A stretch of 6,129 nucleotides of DNA from Methanosarcinales archaeon (lineage in GTDB: Archaea; Halobacteriota; Methanosarcinia; Methanosarcinales; Methanocomedenaceae): the NCBI GenBank assembly GCA_023136155.1, contig JAGLRT010000033.1, positions 1-6,129 of the forward strand, given 5' to 3'. Under the pieces are notes generated by a model that was not told the DNA's origin, searched no databases, and saw only the letters and a program-made list of their open reading frames with translations. The position numbers and the translations under genes were made by a program. This document shows positions 1-5,418 of this stretch, piece by piece (the first letter of the stretch is position 1; each line of letters opens with the position of its first letter).

Positions 1-27
1 TTATTCCCACCTGTATCGGGCGGTTGA
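1..27 (+). CDS. moaD: MoaD/SAMP-type sulfur carrier, C-terminal end only (partial)
   Basis: Only the last eight codons are inside the window. Frame 1 reads LFPPVSGG and stops at TGA 25-27. A C-terminal Phe-Pro-Pro-Val-(Ser/Ala)-Gly-Gly is the hallmark of MoaD, the ubiquitin-fold small subunit of molybdopterin synthase; the terminal glycine is adenylated and then carries a thiocarboxylate. In archaea the same family also acts as small ubiquitin-like modifiers (SAMPs), so a dual role is possible. The next gene, moeA, starts 9 bases later (or 33 with the alternative start), which fits a cofactor-synthesis operon. The call rests on very few residues plus the neighbour. A ThiS-like protein is less likely because of the FPPV motif. 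Fairly confident despite the short stretch. Confidence 0.72.
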   Translation, partial: LFPPVSGG

Positions 28-36
28 GATAATCCT

Positions 37-1221
37 ATGGGCAGGCTGTTCAGGTCACGTATGGATGTGGATACGGCAAAGAAGATTTTTTTAGATGCTA
101 TCCACCCAATAGAACGCAAAGAGAGTATACCAATTGAAGCTGCCAATGGTCGTGTGCTTGCATCAGATATTGAAGCCGAACAAAACGTCCCCCATTACAA
201 ACGTGCTGCTATGGACGGGTATGCCCTCAAGGCAAATGATACTCTTGGGGCAGCCGTACCGTCTCCTGTATTACTCACTCTGACCGACGGCGACGTGAGC
301 CCGGATACCTGCCACCGGGTGCATACCGGCTCTGCTATCCCCAAAGGTGCAGATGCAGTGGTGATGCTTGAGGATACCAGGGCTTCAGGTACAACCGTGG
401 AGATATTATCTCAGTTGCATCCGGGAAAACATGTGGGCGATATTGGTGAAGATGTGGCTGCGGGTGAGTTGTTACTCTCCTCAGGACACTTACTGCGCCC
501 CGGCGACATGGCAGTGCTTGCCTCTACTGGCATCAGTGATGTGGAGGTATACCATAGGCCGTTGGTGGCTATAATTCCCACAGGCGAGGAAGTAGTACCC
601 ATGGGTAAACCCCTGGAAGCCGGACAAGTGTGGGAGACAAACAGCCTGATGACCGCGAGTTATGTCAGGAAAGTCGGTGGATTCCCGCGGATTAACGATA
701 TCGTGACCGATGACCCCGAACTCATACGCCAGGCCATACATAACAATTCGGATGCTGATATGATAGTGATAAGTGGCGGCACGTCAGTGGGTGAACGGGA
801 CCATGTACCTGCGGCGGTAGAGACTCTGGGCGAACTACTGGTACACGGTATAGCTATTAGTCCGGGTAAACCCATGGCCCTGGGTGTGATAAAAGATAAA
901 CCAATCCTATGTATGCCCGGTTATCCTGTTGCGGGTCTGGTGGCACTGCTGGTGTTTGGCATACCTGCAATACAAAAGTTGGGGCACATACCGTACAGGC
1001 CCGAAACTGTGGTCAGTTTACCTCTTAAGGAGAAAATAACATCCCGCCAGGGCTACCAGACTTATGTGCGGGTGTGCATAAAAAACGAGGGTGTGGAACC
1101 TGTTATGGCATCGGGGGCCGGGATACTTAGTTCCGTGGCCCGTGCTGACGGTTATGTGGTGGTGCCGCCTAATATCGAAGGATATGGGGCCGGTACTGAG
1201 GTTGAAGTAATTTTATTCTGA
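37..1221 (+). CDS. moeA: Molybdopterin molybdenumtransferase MoeA
   Basis: MoeA inserts molybdate (or tungstate, common in archaea) into adenylylated molybdopterin, the last step of Mo/W cofactor synthesis in the cytoplasm. The 394 residues match the usual length. Domains in order are MoeA_N (about 9-165) with AMDGYA at 58-63 and a TGSAIPKGADAVV block at 97-109, the MogA-like MoCF domain (about 176-312) with PTGEEV at 181-186, SGGTSVGERDHV at 246-257 and PGKP at 276-279, then the MoeA_C beta domain (about 325-393). Asp60 and Asp255 fit the conserved acidic residues of the family. PGYPVAG (294-300) replaces the bacterial PGNPVS. Two starts are possible: ATG 37, or ATG 61 (residue 9), which has AGGT about eight bases upstream. 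ATG 37 is kept because MoeA proteins usually have a few residues before this helix. It follows moaD directly and is probably co-transcribed with it. Confidence 0.95.
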   Translation: MGRLFRSRMDVDTAKKIFLDAIHPIERKESIPIEAANGRVLASDIEAEQNVPHYKRAAMDGYALKANDTLGAAVPSPVLLTLTDGDVSPDTCHRVHTGSAIPKGADAVVMLEDTRASGTTVEILSQLHPGKHVGDIGEDVAAGELLLSSGHLLRPGDMAVLASTGISDVEVYHRPLVAIIPTGEEVVPMGKPLEAGQVWETNSLMTASYVRKVGGFPRINDIVTDDPELIRQAIHNNSDADMIVISGGTSVGERDHVPAAVETLGELLVHGIAISPGKPMALGVIKDKPILCMPGYPVAGLVALLVFGIPAIQKLGHIPYRPETVVSLPLKEKITSRQGYQTYVRVCIKNEGVEPVMASGAGILSSVARADGYVVVPPNIEGYGAGTEVEVILF

Positions 1222-1352
1222 GTCAGAATCATGAAATGCTAAAGCCTGCGTAATCCAACTACAAAACAAACTATTCCCTTCCCAAAAGCCACTTCCACAA
1301 CTGCCTGTAAACAATCTATTGGATCTTCGCTGTTTAGTATGGGAAGATATGA

Positions 1353-1430
1353 TTAATATATCATTTCAAAGATATATCTTAACGTTGAAGTCTTGAAGAT
1401 TTCACTATCTACGCAAATTTTTATGTTCAA
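1353..1430 (-). CDS. Possible 25-residue ORF, perhaps the first half of a broken small gene
   Basis: Not recognised. A TTG start (1430) is preceded by a good ribosome binding site, GAGGAG, four bases upstream, and by a TATA-like element at 1468-1478. The frame gives about 25 residues beginning MNIKICVDSEIF and stops at TAA (1353-1355). The same frame then stays open for 37 more codons (to TAG 1239-1241), giving a protein-like stretch that contains EDPIDCLQAVVEVAFGKG. This could be a small gene interrupted by a nonsense mutation, or simply chance in AT-rich DNA. The spaced expression signals favour a real start; the lack of any recognised family argues against it. Confidence 0.2.
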   Translation of the reverse strand: MNIKICVDSEIFKTSTLRYIFEMIY

Positions 1431-1467
1431 TACGCTCCTCTTATGAATTATTTCTTTTGTATCGTGG

Positions 1468-1478
1468 ATATTATATTA
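1468..1478 (-). promoter_or_regulatory. Weak TATA-like element upstream of the 1430 TTG ORF
   Basis: On the - strand this reads TAATATAATAT, centred about 42 bases before the TTG at 1430. Archaeal initiation about 26 bases downstream of the TATA centre would leave a leader of roughly 16 bases containing the GAGGAG site. The geometry is coherent, but such AT-rich strings are common in this DNA. Confidence 0.2.
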
Positions 1479-1719
1479 CCCACATGAAATCGTGAAGAAC
1501 CACTTTCATAGATGTTTATTCGAGTCAGGCATTGAATCCGCATGTTAACCGAGAGCGTTTTAGGAGTGAATGGTGGGCTTAACCGATGACCAATGGGCTG
1601 GTTCTGGGTGCCTGGTGAGGATGTTGGGGTGATATTGTCAACAGCGGTGTAATTATTGTGGGTTTGGAGGATCCAACAGGTTGATATGTTGTTTGGGTGC
1701 AAATCTTTTTGTGGCAAAT

Positions 1720-2307
1720 CTATTTTTCAGCAAGTTTTTGCAGGATCTGGGTGAGCTGTTTGTTTTGTTCTTCCATACGTTTGTTTTGTTCTTCCATGCG
1801 TTTGTTGTGTTCATCCATGTGTTTGTTGTGTTCATCCATGCGTTTGTTGTGTTCCCGCTGGTCAGTTCTGAAATCATCAAATTTCGAATTTAGCGAACCA
1901 ATCCCTGTTTTAATCTCTGGTAATGCGCTCACGTTTTCATTGATCTGTGGAAGTGTTTTTAGTAACTCAACGCCGATATCAAGTTTTTTACCAATGTCAA
2001 CCAGTTCATCGGTTGCAAGTTTTAAAAATTGATTGGGAATGTTCAGATCAAAGTCATCTGGGATTGGGATTTCAGTTTTTACAAACTGTTTGATACTGAT
2101 CCCCTCCGGCAGTCGTGTCTGCACTGCATCAAAAAACGTGTTTAATAATTCGACCTGACCCGCACATAGCATTTTCACGCTGCCGTTCATATCATTGAAT
2201 ACATATCCTGTTACATGATATGAATGTGCCGTACTTTCAACAAATTTACGAAATCCAATATCCTGCACATTACCGGTTACCGATACATTGTAATATTTTC
2301 TATGCAT
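1720..2307 (-). CDS. Acylphosphatase-domain protein with C-terminal coiled-coil repeats
   Basis: Residues 1-90 or so match the acylphosphatase fold: GNVQDIGFRKF (12-22) corresponds to the family signature GxVQGVGFR, and GYVFNDMNGSV (34-44) to the second motif. The catalytic Arg20 and Asn38 are both present, so hydrolysis of acyl phosphates is plausible; Asp replaces the usual Gly in VQG. Stand-alone acylphosphatases are only about 90-100 residues, so this 195-residue protein is about twice the normal size. The extra part is a helical linker (about 91-150) followed by five heptads of the type E-(H/Q)-N-K-(R/H)-M-(D/E) at 152-185 and a short Leu/Gln-rich helix. The tail probably mediates oligomerisation. 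No signal peptide or membrane segment is visible. The gene is monocistronic, with its own TATA and no Shine-Dalgarno, suggesting a leaderless transcript. The acylphosphatase domain is a firm call; the physiological role is unknown. Confidence 0.85.
   Translation of the reverse strand: MHRKYYNVSVTGNVQDIGFRKFVESTAHSYHVTGYVFNDMNGSVKMLCAGQVELLNTFFDAVQTRLPEGISIKQFVKTEIPIPDDFDLNIPNQFLKLATDELVDIGKKLDIGVELLKTLPQINENVSALPEIKTGIGSLNSKFDDFRTDQREHNKRMDEHNKHMDEHNKRMEEQNKRMEEQNKQLTQILQKLAEK
1759..1853. repeat. 21-bp tandem repeat, about 4.5 copies, inside the acylphosphatase gene
   Basis: The + strand units start at 1759, 1780, 1801 and 1822, with a partial fifth at 1843. Each begins TTTGTT and contains GTTC(T/A)TCCAT near its end. 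The first two units share TTTGTTTTGTTCTTCCAT and the next two share TTTGTTGTGTTCATCCAT, suggesting stepwise duplication. The period equals seven codons, so copy-number change keeps the frame and adds or removes whole heptads of the coiled coil. Confidence 0.9.
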
Positions 2308-2477
2308 TAAGATAATGCTTATGAAACATTGTATAAGTAACTATGGAGGGATTCTCATGTACTTGCCGTGTTTCACTTCAAACTGGGGTAAGTTCTTCTT
2401 CGGTTAAGGTGGGAGCATGGTGGAACCGTAGGATTTGAGGTGGATGTTGTAGCTATTAGCGCTACCGTCAGGAGGAA
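2308..2477. other. Spacer with scrambled short frames, probably decayed DNA
   Basis: No complete gene is seen. On the + strand a strong ribosome binding site GGAGGG (2345-2350) lies six bases before ATG 2357, but the frame ends after 16 codons (MYLPCFTSNWGKFFFG, TAA 2405-2407). In a shifted frame from about 2404, the + strand reads LRWEHGGTVGFEVDVVAISA and on to TAA 2479-2481, so a single indel would join the two into a protein of about 41 residues. I do not recognise it. The nearby TATA-like TGTATAAGTA is too close to serve this ATG. Relic coding DNA is possible. Confidence 0.35.
2331..2340 (-). promoter_or_regulatory. TATA box of the acylphosphatase gene
   Basis: The - strand reads TTACTTATAC, centred about 28 bases upstream of the ATG at 2307. 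With the archaeal TATA-to-start distance of about 26 bases, transcription would begin at or next to the A of ATG. There is no ribosome binding site in the bases just before the ATG (CATTATCTTA), which agrees with a leaderless mRNA. Confidence 0.45.
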
Positions 2478-2738
2478 TTAATTGAAGTTAGATGAAAAAT
2501 TAATTCTATCATCGTATTTTTTAGCAGGTTGGGGATATGTGCTATTCGGAAAGATTGATTGTAATTCTGATGACCATGCAGGTATTAAATACAAATCAAC
2601 AAGGTCATTTGCGAGTTCTTTTAAATCCTCAATTGAGCAATCATCCATTTCTTTGTTAGCCAACAATTCTATTGCGATTAAACCTAAATTTAGAAAAGGA
2701 TCGCCTACAAATTCTATTGTAATTTTGTTACTAATAAT
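2478..2738 (-). pseudogene. Cas8b/Cst1-like fragment (type I-B CRISPR large subunit), N-terminal relic
   Basis: The frame is open from after TAA 2739-2741 down to the stop at 2478-2480, about 86 codons. It begins around NKITIEFVGDPFLNLGLIAI and continues with an acidic SIEDLKELANDLVDLYL helix, then PAWSSELQSIFPNS and QPAKK. From memory of the family, Cas8b/Cst1 proteins start with a G(D/N)PFxxxGl motif, followed within about 60 residues by a W...L.SIFPNS..(N/Q)P motif; the spacing fits. Cst1 is about 450-550 residues, so only the first sixth is left, without the later CxxC motifs. No ATG is in frame: an ATG at 2745 is one base out of register, and dropping one A from its GTAAATT would join it to the frame. 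The gene is therefore a remnant. No other cas gene or CRISPR array is in the window. The family call is from pattern memory and is moderate. Confidence 0.5.
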
Positions 2739-2758
2739 TTACCATTGGGTCAAATGTA

Positions 2759-2770
2759 CATTATAAAAAA
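2759..2770 (-). promoter_or_regulatory. Poly-T tract and TATA-like element between hisB and the Cas8-like relic
   Basis: The - strand reads TTTTTTATAATG. The TTTATA part lies about 20-25 bases upstream of the out-of-frame ATG at 2745, where the promoter of the ancestral gene would be expected. The six T residues (2770-2765) lie about 110 bases after the hisB stop and may also act as an archaeal poly-U terminator for hisB. A matching T6 on the + strand at 2779-2784 makes the A6/T6 pair a possible two-way stop. Confidence 0.3.
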
Positions 2771-2876
2771 GATTCTGATTTTTTGAGGAACACAACATTG
2801 CCTGCAATAACGCCATCATTAATAATTGCAGTTGAAATAAGGGAGTTAATCCCCCCTCGCCAACTCTTACCCCGCT

Positions 2877-3452
2877 TTACAGTACACCTTTTGTACTAGG
2901 TACCCCGTCACCACTCACGACCATAGCCCGCCGCAGTGCTACCGCAAATGCCTTGAACAGCACCTCGATTTTATGGTGGTCGTTCTCACCTTCCACTTTC
3001 ATATGTACATTAATGCCCGCATTGCTAACCAGCGACTCAAAAAAATGCCTGGTCATCTGGGTCCCAAAATCTCCAACCTTAGGACTCATGAACCTGGCAT
3101 CGAAGGTCAGGTAGCTCCTACCTCCCACATCAAGTGCTACTTCGGCCAGTGCCTCATCCATAGGCACACGCGCTTCACCAAATCTGGCGATTCCCTTCTT
3201 ATCCCCAAGTGCCTTTGAAAGAACACCACCCAGCACTATACCCACATCCTCAATGGTATGGTGTTCATCGACATGGACATCACCACGGGCTTGTACTGTA
3301 AGGTCAAGTCCACCGTGTCGTGCCAGTGAAGTTAACATGTGGTCAAAAAAAGCCACGCCTGTATCTATATCAGCTGAACCACTGCCATCCAGGTTGAGCT
3401 TTATTTCAATGGACGTTTCACTGGTCTTACGTTTCTGTTTTGCAGTTCTCAT
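2877..3452 (-). CDS. hisB: Imidazoleglycerol-phosphate dehydratase HisB
   Basis: HisB converts imidazole glycerol phosphate to imidazole acetol phosphate in histidine synthesis, as a large Mn-containing oligomer in the cytoplasm. The 191 residues match the monofunctional archaeal and plant-type enzyme; there is no fused phosphatase as in enteric HisB. Metal-binding and active-site motifs are complete: FFDHMLTSLARHGGLDL (35-51), DEHHTIEDVGI (62-72), GEARVPMDEALAEV (92-105), RHFFESL (135-141) and NDHHKIEVLFKAFA (157-170), then the conserved C-terminal GVPSTKGVL. The ATG at 3452 is chosen because the basic N-terminal segment leads directly into the first strand; a weak GGAAGTAGGG lies just upstream. 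hisA is 84 bases upstream on the same strand, so the two may be co-transcribed, though a TATA in the gap could drive hisB alone. Confidence 0.97.
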   Translation of the reverse strand: MRTAKQKRKTSETSIEIKLNLDGSGSADIDTGVAFFDHMLTSLARHGGLDLTVQARGDVHVDEHHTIEDVGIVLGGVLSKALGDKKGIARFGEARVPMDEALAEVALDVGGRSYLTFDARFMSPKVGDFGTQMTRHFFESLVSNAGINVHMKVEGENDHHKIEVLFKAFAVALRRAMVVSGDGVPSTKGVL

Positions 3453-3488
3453 ATCCCTACTTCCGGATGATTTTATTGATTGAATAGA

Positions 3489-3498
3489 ATATATAGGA
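3489..3498 (-). promoter_or_regulatory. TATA-like element in the hisA-hisB gap
   Basis: The - strand reads CCTATATATT, centred about 40 bases upstream of the hisB ATG. Initiation about 26 bases downstream would give a leader of roughly 14 bases with the purine-rich GGAAGTAGGG. This would allow hisB expression independent of hisA. No T-run terminator lies between the two genes, so readthrough remains likely. Confidence 0.35.
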
Positions 3499-3536
3499 AT
3501 GACATATCACTAATGCAGTATAAACTGGTATGTTTA

Positions 3537-4262
3537 CTATTCCTTTGCAGCCTGAACAGCTTCGGACAGGCTCAGCCGTCCCGTATACAAAGCACTACCC
3601 ACAACAACCGCCACAGCACCCGTATCCCTTATAATCCTCACATCATTGGCAGTGGTAATGCCACCTGATCCCACTACCGGAATGTTCACAGCCTCAACCA
3701 GTTTACGGGTAGGTTCGGGGTCCACGCCTTTCAGCAGTCCCTCACTATCGATATTGGTAAAAAGGATACTGCCTGCACCCATATTTTCAAGCTGGCGGCC
3801 CAGTTCAGGCGGGGTAAAGCCAGATATCCTGGCCCAGCCGTGGGTGGTCACTTTACCGTTCTTGGCATCCAGGGACACCATGATATGCTCTTTCCCGTAA
3901 ATATCAGACATATCCTGCACAAAACCAGGGTCGTTTACGGCAGCTGTACCGATGATAACTCTGTCCACGCCCAATCCCAGCAGCGCTTCCACATCACCGG
4001 CAGCCCTGATGCCGCCGCCTACCTCAATAGTGACATCAGTAGCGGCCACAATATTTTCAATTGCAAGAGCATTAATTCTTTCACCCTGTATGGCACCGTC
4101 CAGGTCGATAAGATGCAGCGTCTTAGCCCCTTCATCCACCCATCGAATCGCCTGGGCAGTGGGGTCATCCAGCGAAACCATTTCAGTCCCGGGCACACCC
4201 TGCACCAATTGCACACACTTTCCACCTTGCAAGTCAACAGCAGGTATCACTTCAAAACTCAT
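3537..4262 (-). CDS. hisA: Phosphoribosylformimino-5-aminoimidazole carboxamide ribotide isomerase HisA
   Basis: HisA catalyses the Amadori rearrangement of ProFAR to PRFAR in histidine synthesis on a cytoplasmic (beta/alpha)8 barrel. From the ATG at 4262 it has 241 residues, the usual length. Seen in order: IPAVDLQGGKCVQLVQG with Asp10 (equivalent to Thermotoga Asp8), LIDLDGA (51-57), EVGGGIR (80-86), DRVIIGTAA (100-108), VSLDAKNG (129-136) with Asp132 (Asp127), FTNIDSEGLLKG (168-179), and the second phosphate site GSGGI (198-202) with VGSALY (221-226). Thr169 matches Thermotoga Thr164. Glu174 sits where most HisA proteins have Asp. The frame runs on upstream to 4394, but that extension is AT-rich, lies over the promoter and has no family match. 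A TATA about 29 bases before 4262 supports the chosen start. The very similar HisF is excluded by the paired motifs. Confidence 0.96.
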   Translation of the reverse strand: MSFEVIPAVDLQGGKCVQLVQGVPGTEMVSLDDPTAQAIRWVDEGAKTLHLIDLDGAIQGERINALAIENIVAATDVTIEVGGGIRAAGDVEALLGLGVDRVIIGTAAVNDPGFVQDMSDIYGKEHIMVSLDAKNGKVTTHGWARISGFTPPELGRQLENMGAGSILFTNIDSEGLLKGVDPEPTRKLVEAVNIPVVGSGGITTANDVRIIRDTGAVAVVVGSALYTGRLSLSEAVQAAKE

Positions 4263-4287
4263 GTTGCTATATTCCAGCCCTTGTAAG

Positions 4288-4302
4288 GTATAATTTTCGG
4301 AA
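4288..4302 (-). promoter_or_regulatory. hisA promoter (BRE + TATA)
   Basis: The - strand reads CCGAAAATTATACC. The CGAAAA part resembles an archaeal BRE and TTATAC a TATA box, centred about 29 bases before the hisA ATG (4262). Transcription would begin within a few bases of the start codon, giving a leaderless or near-leaderless mRNA. No histidine-related operator is visible. Confidence 0.55.
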
Positions 4303-4440
4303 AATTCCGGGATAACAGGAACAATACACCATACATTAAGTATTTTTGATATCCGAGGAAAAATATATAGTTTGTATACAATATAAAAAATCAATCCCGG
4401 AAAATCATTGCTGTAATCATATCAGGCAATATAACCCATA

Positions 4441-4665
4441 GACCCAAGCTGACACCTTACCCGGCGCTGTCAAGGCTGCGTTATATAGCGGGCTGCCCGC
4501 TGCTTTGCTACCACGCTGAACCAGAACTGGCTTTCTGGGATATTCAGGTTCTGGCATATCTGCCCGATAGGAGTGCGGGCCGGATACTGATGCTGCAAGG
4601 TGTGTGCCGCAGATCAAGCCGTCGGTTGATTGGGAGTGCTGCCGGCGGGTGAGTGGCTACGTAAT
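4441..4665. ncRNA. GC-rich, hairpin-rich block; candidate structured RNA or non-coding repeat, strand unknown
   Basis: This stretch is much richer in G and C than the DNA on either side. Inverted repeats follow one another: TGACA/TGTCA arms (about 4450-4472); AGCGGGC-T-GCCCGCT (4487-4501), nested inside GCGT (4478-4481)/ACGC (4513-4516); CCAGAAC (4521-4527)/GTTCTGG (4548-4554); and GCCCG (4562-4566)/CGGGC (4576-4580), inside GCAT/ATGC. Both strands have open frames here (about 4417-4617 on the - strand, and one on the + strand open to about 4650), but neither has a start signal, a domain or protein-like composition. I see no tRNA, rRNA, RNase P or SRP signature. It could be a regulatory leader far upstream of hisA, an independent RNA, or a small dispersed repeat. 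Confidence 0.3.
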
Positions 4666-4677
4666 ATACAGGCGTCC

Positions 4678-4683
4678 AAAAAA
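4678..4683 (-). terminator. Poly-T tract after ccmB, possible terminator
   Basis: The - strand carries TTTTTT about 58 bases after the ccmB stop, with a second T5 run nearer the stop (about 4724-4728). Archaeal RNA polymerase ends transcription at such U-rich tracts without needing a hairpin. This would separate ccmAB transcription from the GC-rich block and hisA. Confidence 0.35.
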
Positions 4684-4740
4684 TAATCTGCTTAGTGGAT
4701 ACCCCAATATCTGCTTTATACAAAAACCAAACAATATTGA

Positions 4741-5415
4741 CTAATCCTCAATCACATACTCGAACATCAACTGTGCAGCAATAAAGAATACCACATCATA
4801 CACCAGCAACAGCCTTATTTCATCAATAGCGTCCATAATATTACCACTTGTCAAAACCTTCTGGGTTGCAAGCACAGCTGACATAATAAGCGGAATGATA
4901 ATGGGGAATAGGATTACAGGCAGCAATATCTCCCTTGTCCTCATGTTTACAGTCAGGGCTGAGAACAAAGTTCCCACCAGTATAAAGCCCAGGGTGCCCA
5001 GAAATATCACAATGGCCAGACCGGCCAGGCTCTTGATATCAGTGAAATTGAACAGAATCATGAACAGAGGCACGATAATAATCTCTATCATGAACATTAT
5101 GACAAGGTTCGAGGTCACCTTTCCCATATAGATAGCACTTGGGTCAATTGGACACAGTCTCAATCCATCAAGGCACCCATCCTCTTTTTCACCGGCAAAA
5201 GAACGTGAAAGACCCAACATCCCTGCAAAAGTGAAAGCTATCCACAATATGCCGGGGGCAATGTCAGAAACTTCAATGCTGAACAGCACATTCGTGAAAG
5301 AGTAGTTGAATATTACAATCACCAGAAGTGAAAATATTATCATGCTGTTTAGCATCTGTTTGGTCCTGAACTCCATCAACAGGTCTTTCCAGGCAAGGTA
5401 CAGGAACGCCTTCAT
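4741..5415 (-). CDS. ccmB: Cytochrome c maturation ABC transporter permease CcmB
   Basis: CcmB is the membrane subunit that, with the ATPase CcmA (and CcmC), handles heme for attachment to apocytochromes c outside the cytoplasm. The 224 residues match the family. About six hydrophobic helices are seen: 24-40, 53-70, 101-122, 130-152, 163-183 and 202-219. The typical cytoplasmic stretch after helix 2 is present: LSRSFAGEKEDGCLDGLRL (69-87) then PSAIYMGK (92-99), which matches the CcmB RsfxxExexgxldgLxLxP pattern. The ATG at 5415 comes three bases after the ccmA stop, and GAGGTG within the last ccmA codons can serve as its ribosome binding site, so translation is coupled. Its presence implies that the organism makes c-type cytochromes. 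No ccmC, ccmE or ccmF follows downstream; they may lie beyond the right edge or elsewhere. Confidence 0.88.
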   Translation of the reverse strand: MKAFLYLAWKDLLMEFRTKQMLNSMIIFSLLVIVIFNYSFTNVLFSIEVSDIAPGILWIAFTFAGMLGLSRSFAGEKEDGCLDGLRLCPIDPSAIYMGKVTSNLVIMFMIEIIIVPLFMILFNFTDIKSLAGLAIVIFLGTLGFILVGTLFSALTVNMRTREILLPVILFPIIIPLIMSAVLATQKVLTSGNIMDAIDEIRLLLVYDVVFFIAAQLMFEYVIED

Positions 5416-5418
5416 ATC

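Larger units (their letters stand above)
1222..1719. other. Intergenic stretch with no convincing gene
   Basis: About 500 bases separate moeA (+) from the convergent acylphosphatase gene (-). Visible structure: an odd palindrome ATTCTGA-G-TCAGAAT (1215-1229) that spans the moeA stop codon; a perfect 12-bp palindrome AAGATATATCTT (1369-1380); and a bulged hairpin at 1484-1509 with arms ATGAAA/TTTCAT and inner GTG/CAC. The first half is AT-rich and the part from about 1520 is G-rich on the + strand. The longest frame here (1448-1717, - strand) has no recognisable motif and no good start context. No T-run terminator after moeA is obvious, so the palindromes are only candidates for the transcript end. 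Confidence 0.6.

Noticed and set aside
1369..1380. Perfect 12-bp palindrome AAGATATATCTT as an operator
   Set aside because: Made only of simple AT-rich sequence, with no gene start close enough to be clearly controlled; likely chance.
1448..1717. - strand ORF of 89 codons downstream of the acylphosphatase gene
   Set aside because: Composition is not protein-like, with no ribosome binding site and no recognisable motif.
1759..1853. Tandem repeats as a CRISPR array
   Set aside because: Units are contiguous with a 21-base period, no spacers, and encode heptads in frame.
2330..2359. TGTATAAGTA as a + strand promoter for ATG 2357
   Set aside because: The TATA centre is only about 23 bases from the ATG, so the ribosome binding site would lie upstream of the transcript start. 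It fits the - strand gene better.
2482..2766. + strand ORF of 94 codons with TTG start and GGAGG upstream
   Set aside because: It is antisense to the Cas8-like frame, is serine-rich in the way antisense frames often are, and has no motif. The opposite strand looks far more protein-like, although the ribosome binding site is notable.
2840..2866. GGGA/TCCC hairpin as a hisB terminator
   Set aside because: Only four base pairs and no T-run directly after it; the T6 tract further on is a better candidate.
4263..4394. 44-residue N-terminal extension of HisA
   Set aside because: It covers the BRE/TATA element, is AT-rich and unlike HisA N-termini. The family begins right at MSFEVIPAVD.
4417..4617. 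- strand ORF of 66 codons in the GC-rich block
   Set aside because: No start signal, no domain, and another frame on the opposite strand is equally open; GC-rich DNA lacks stops by chance and the block is better explained by hairpins.
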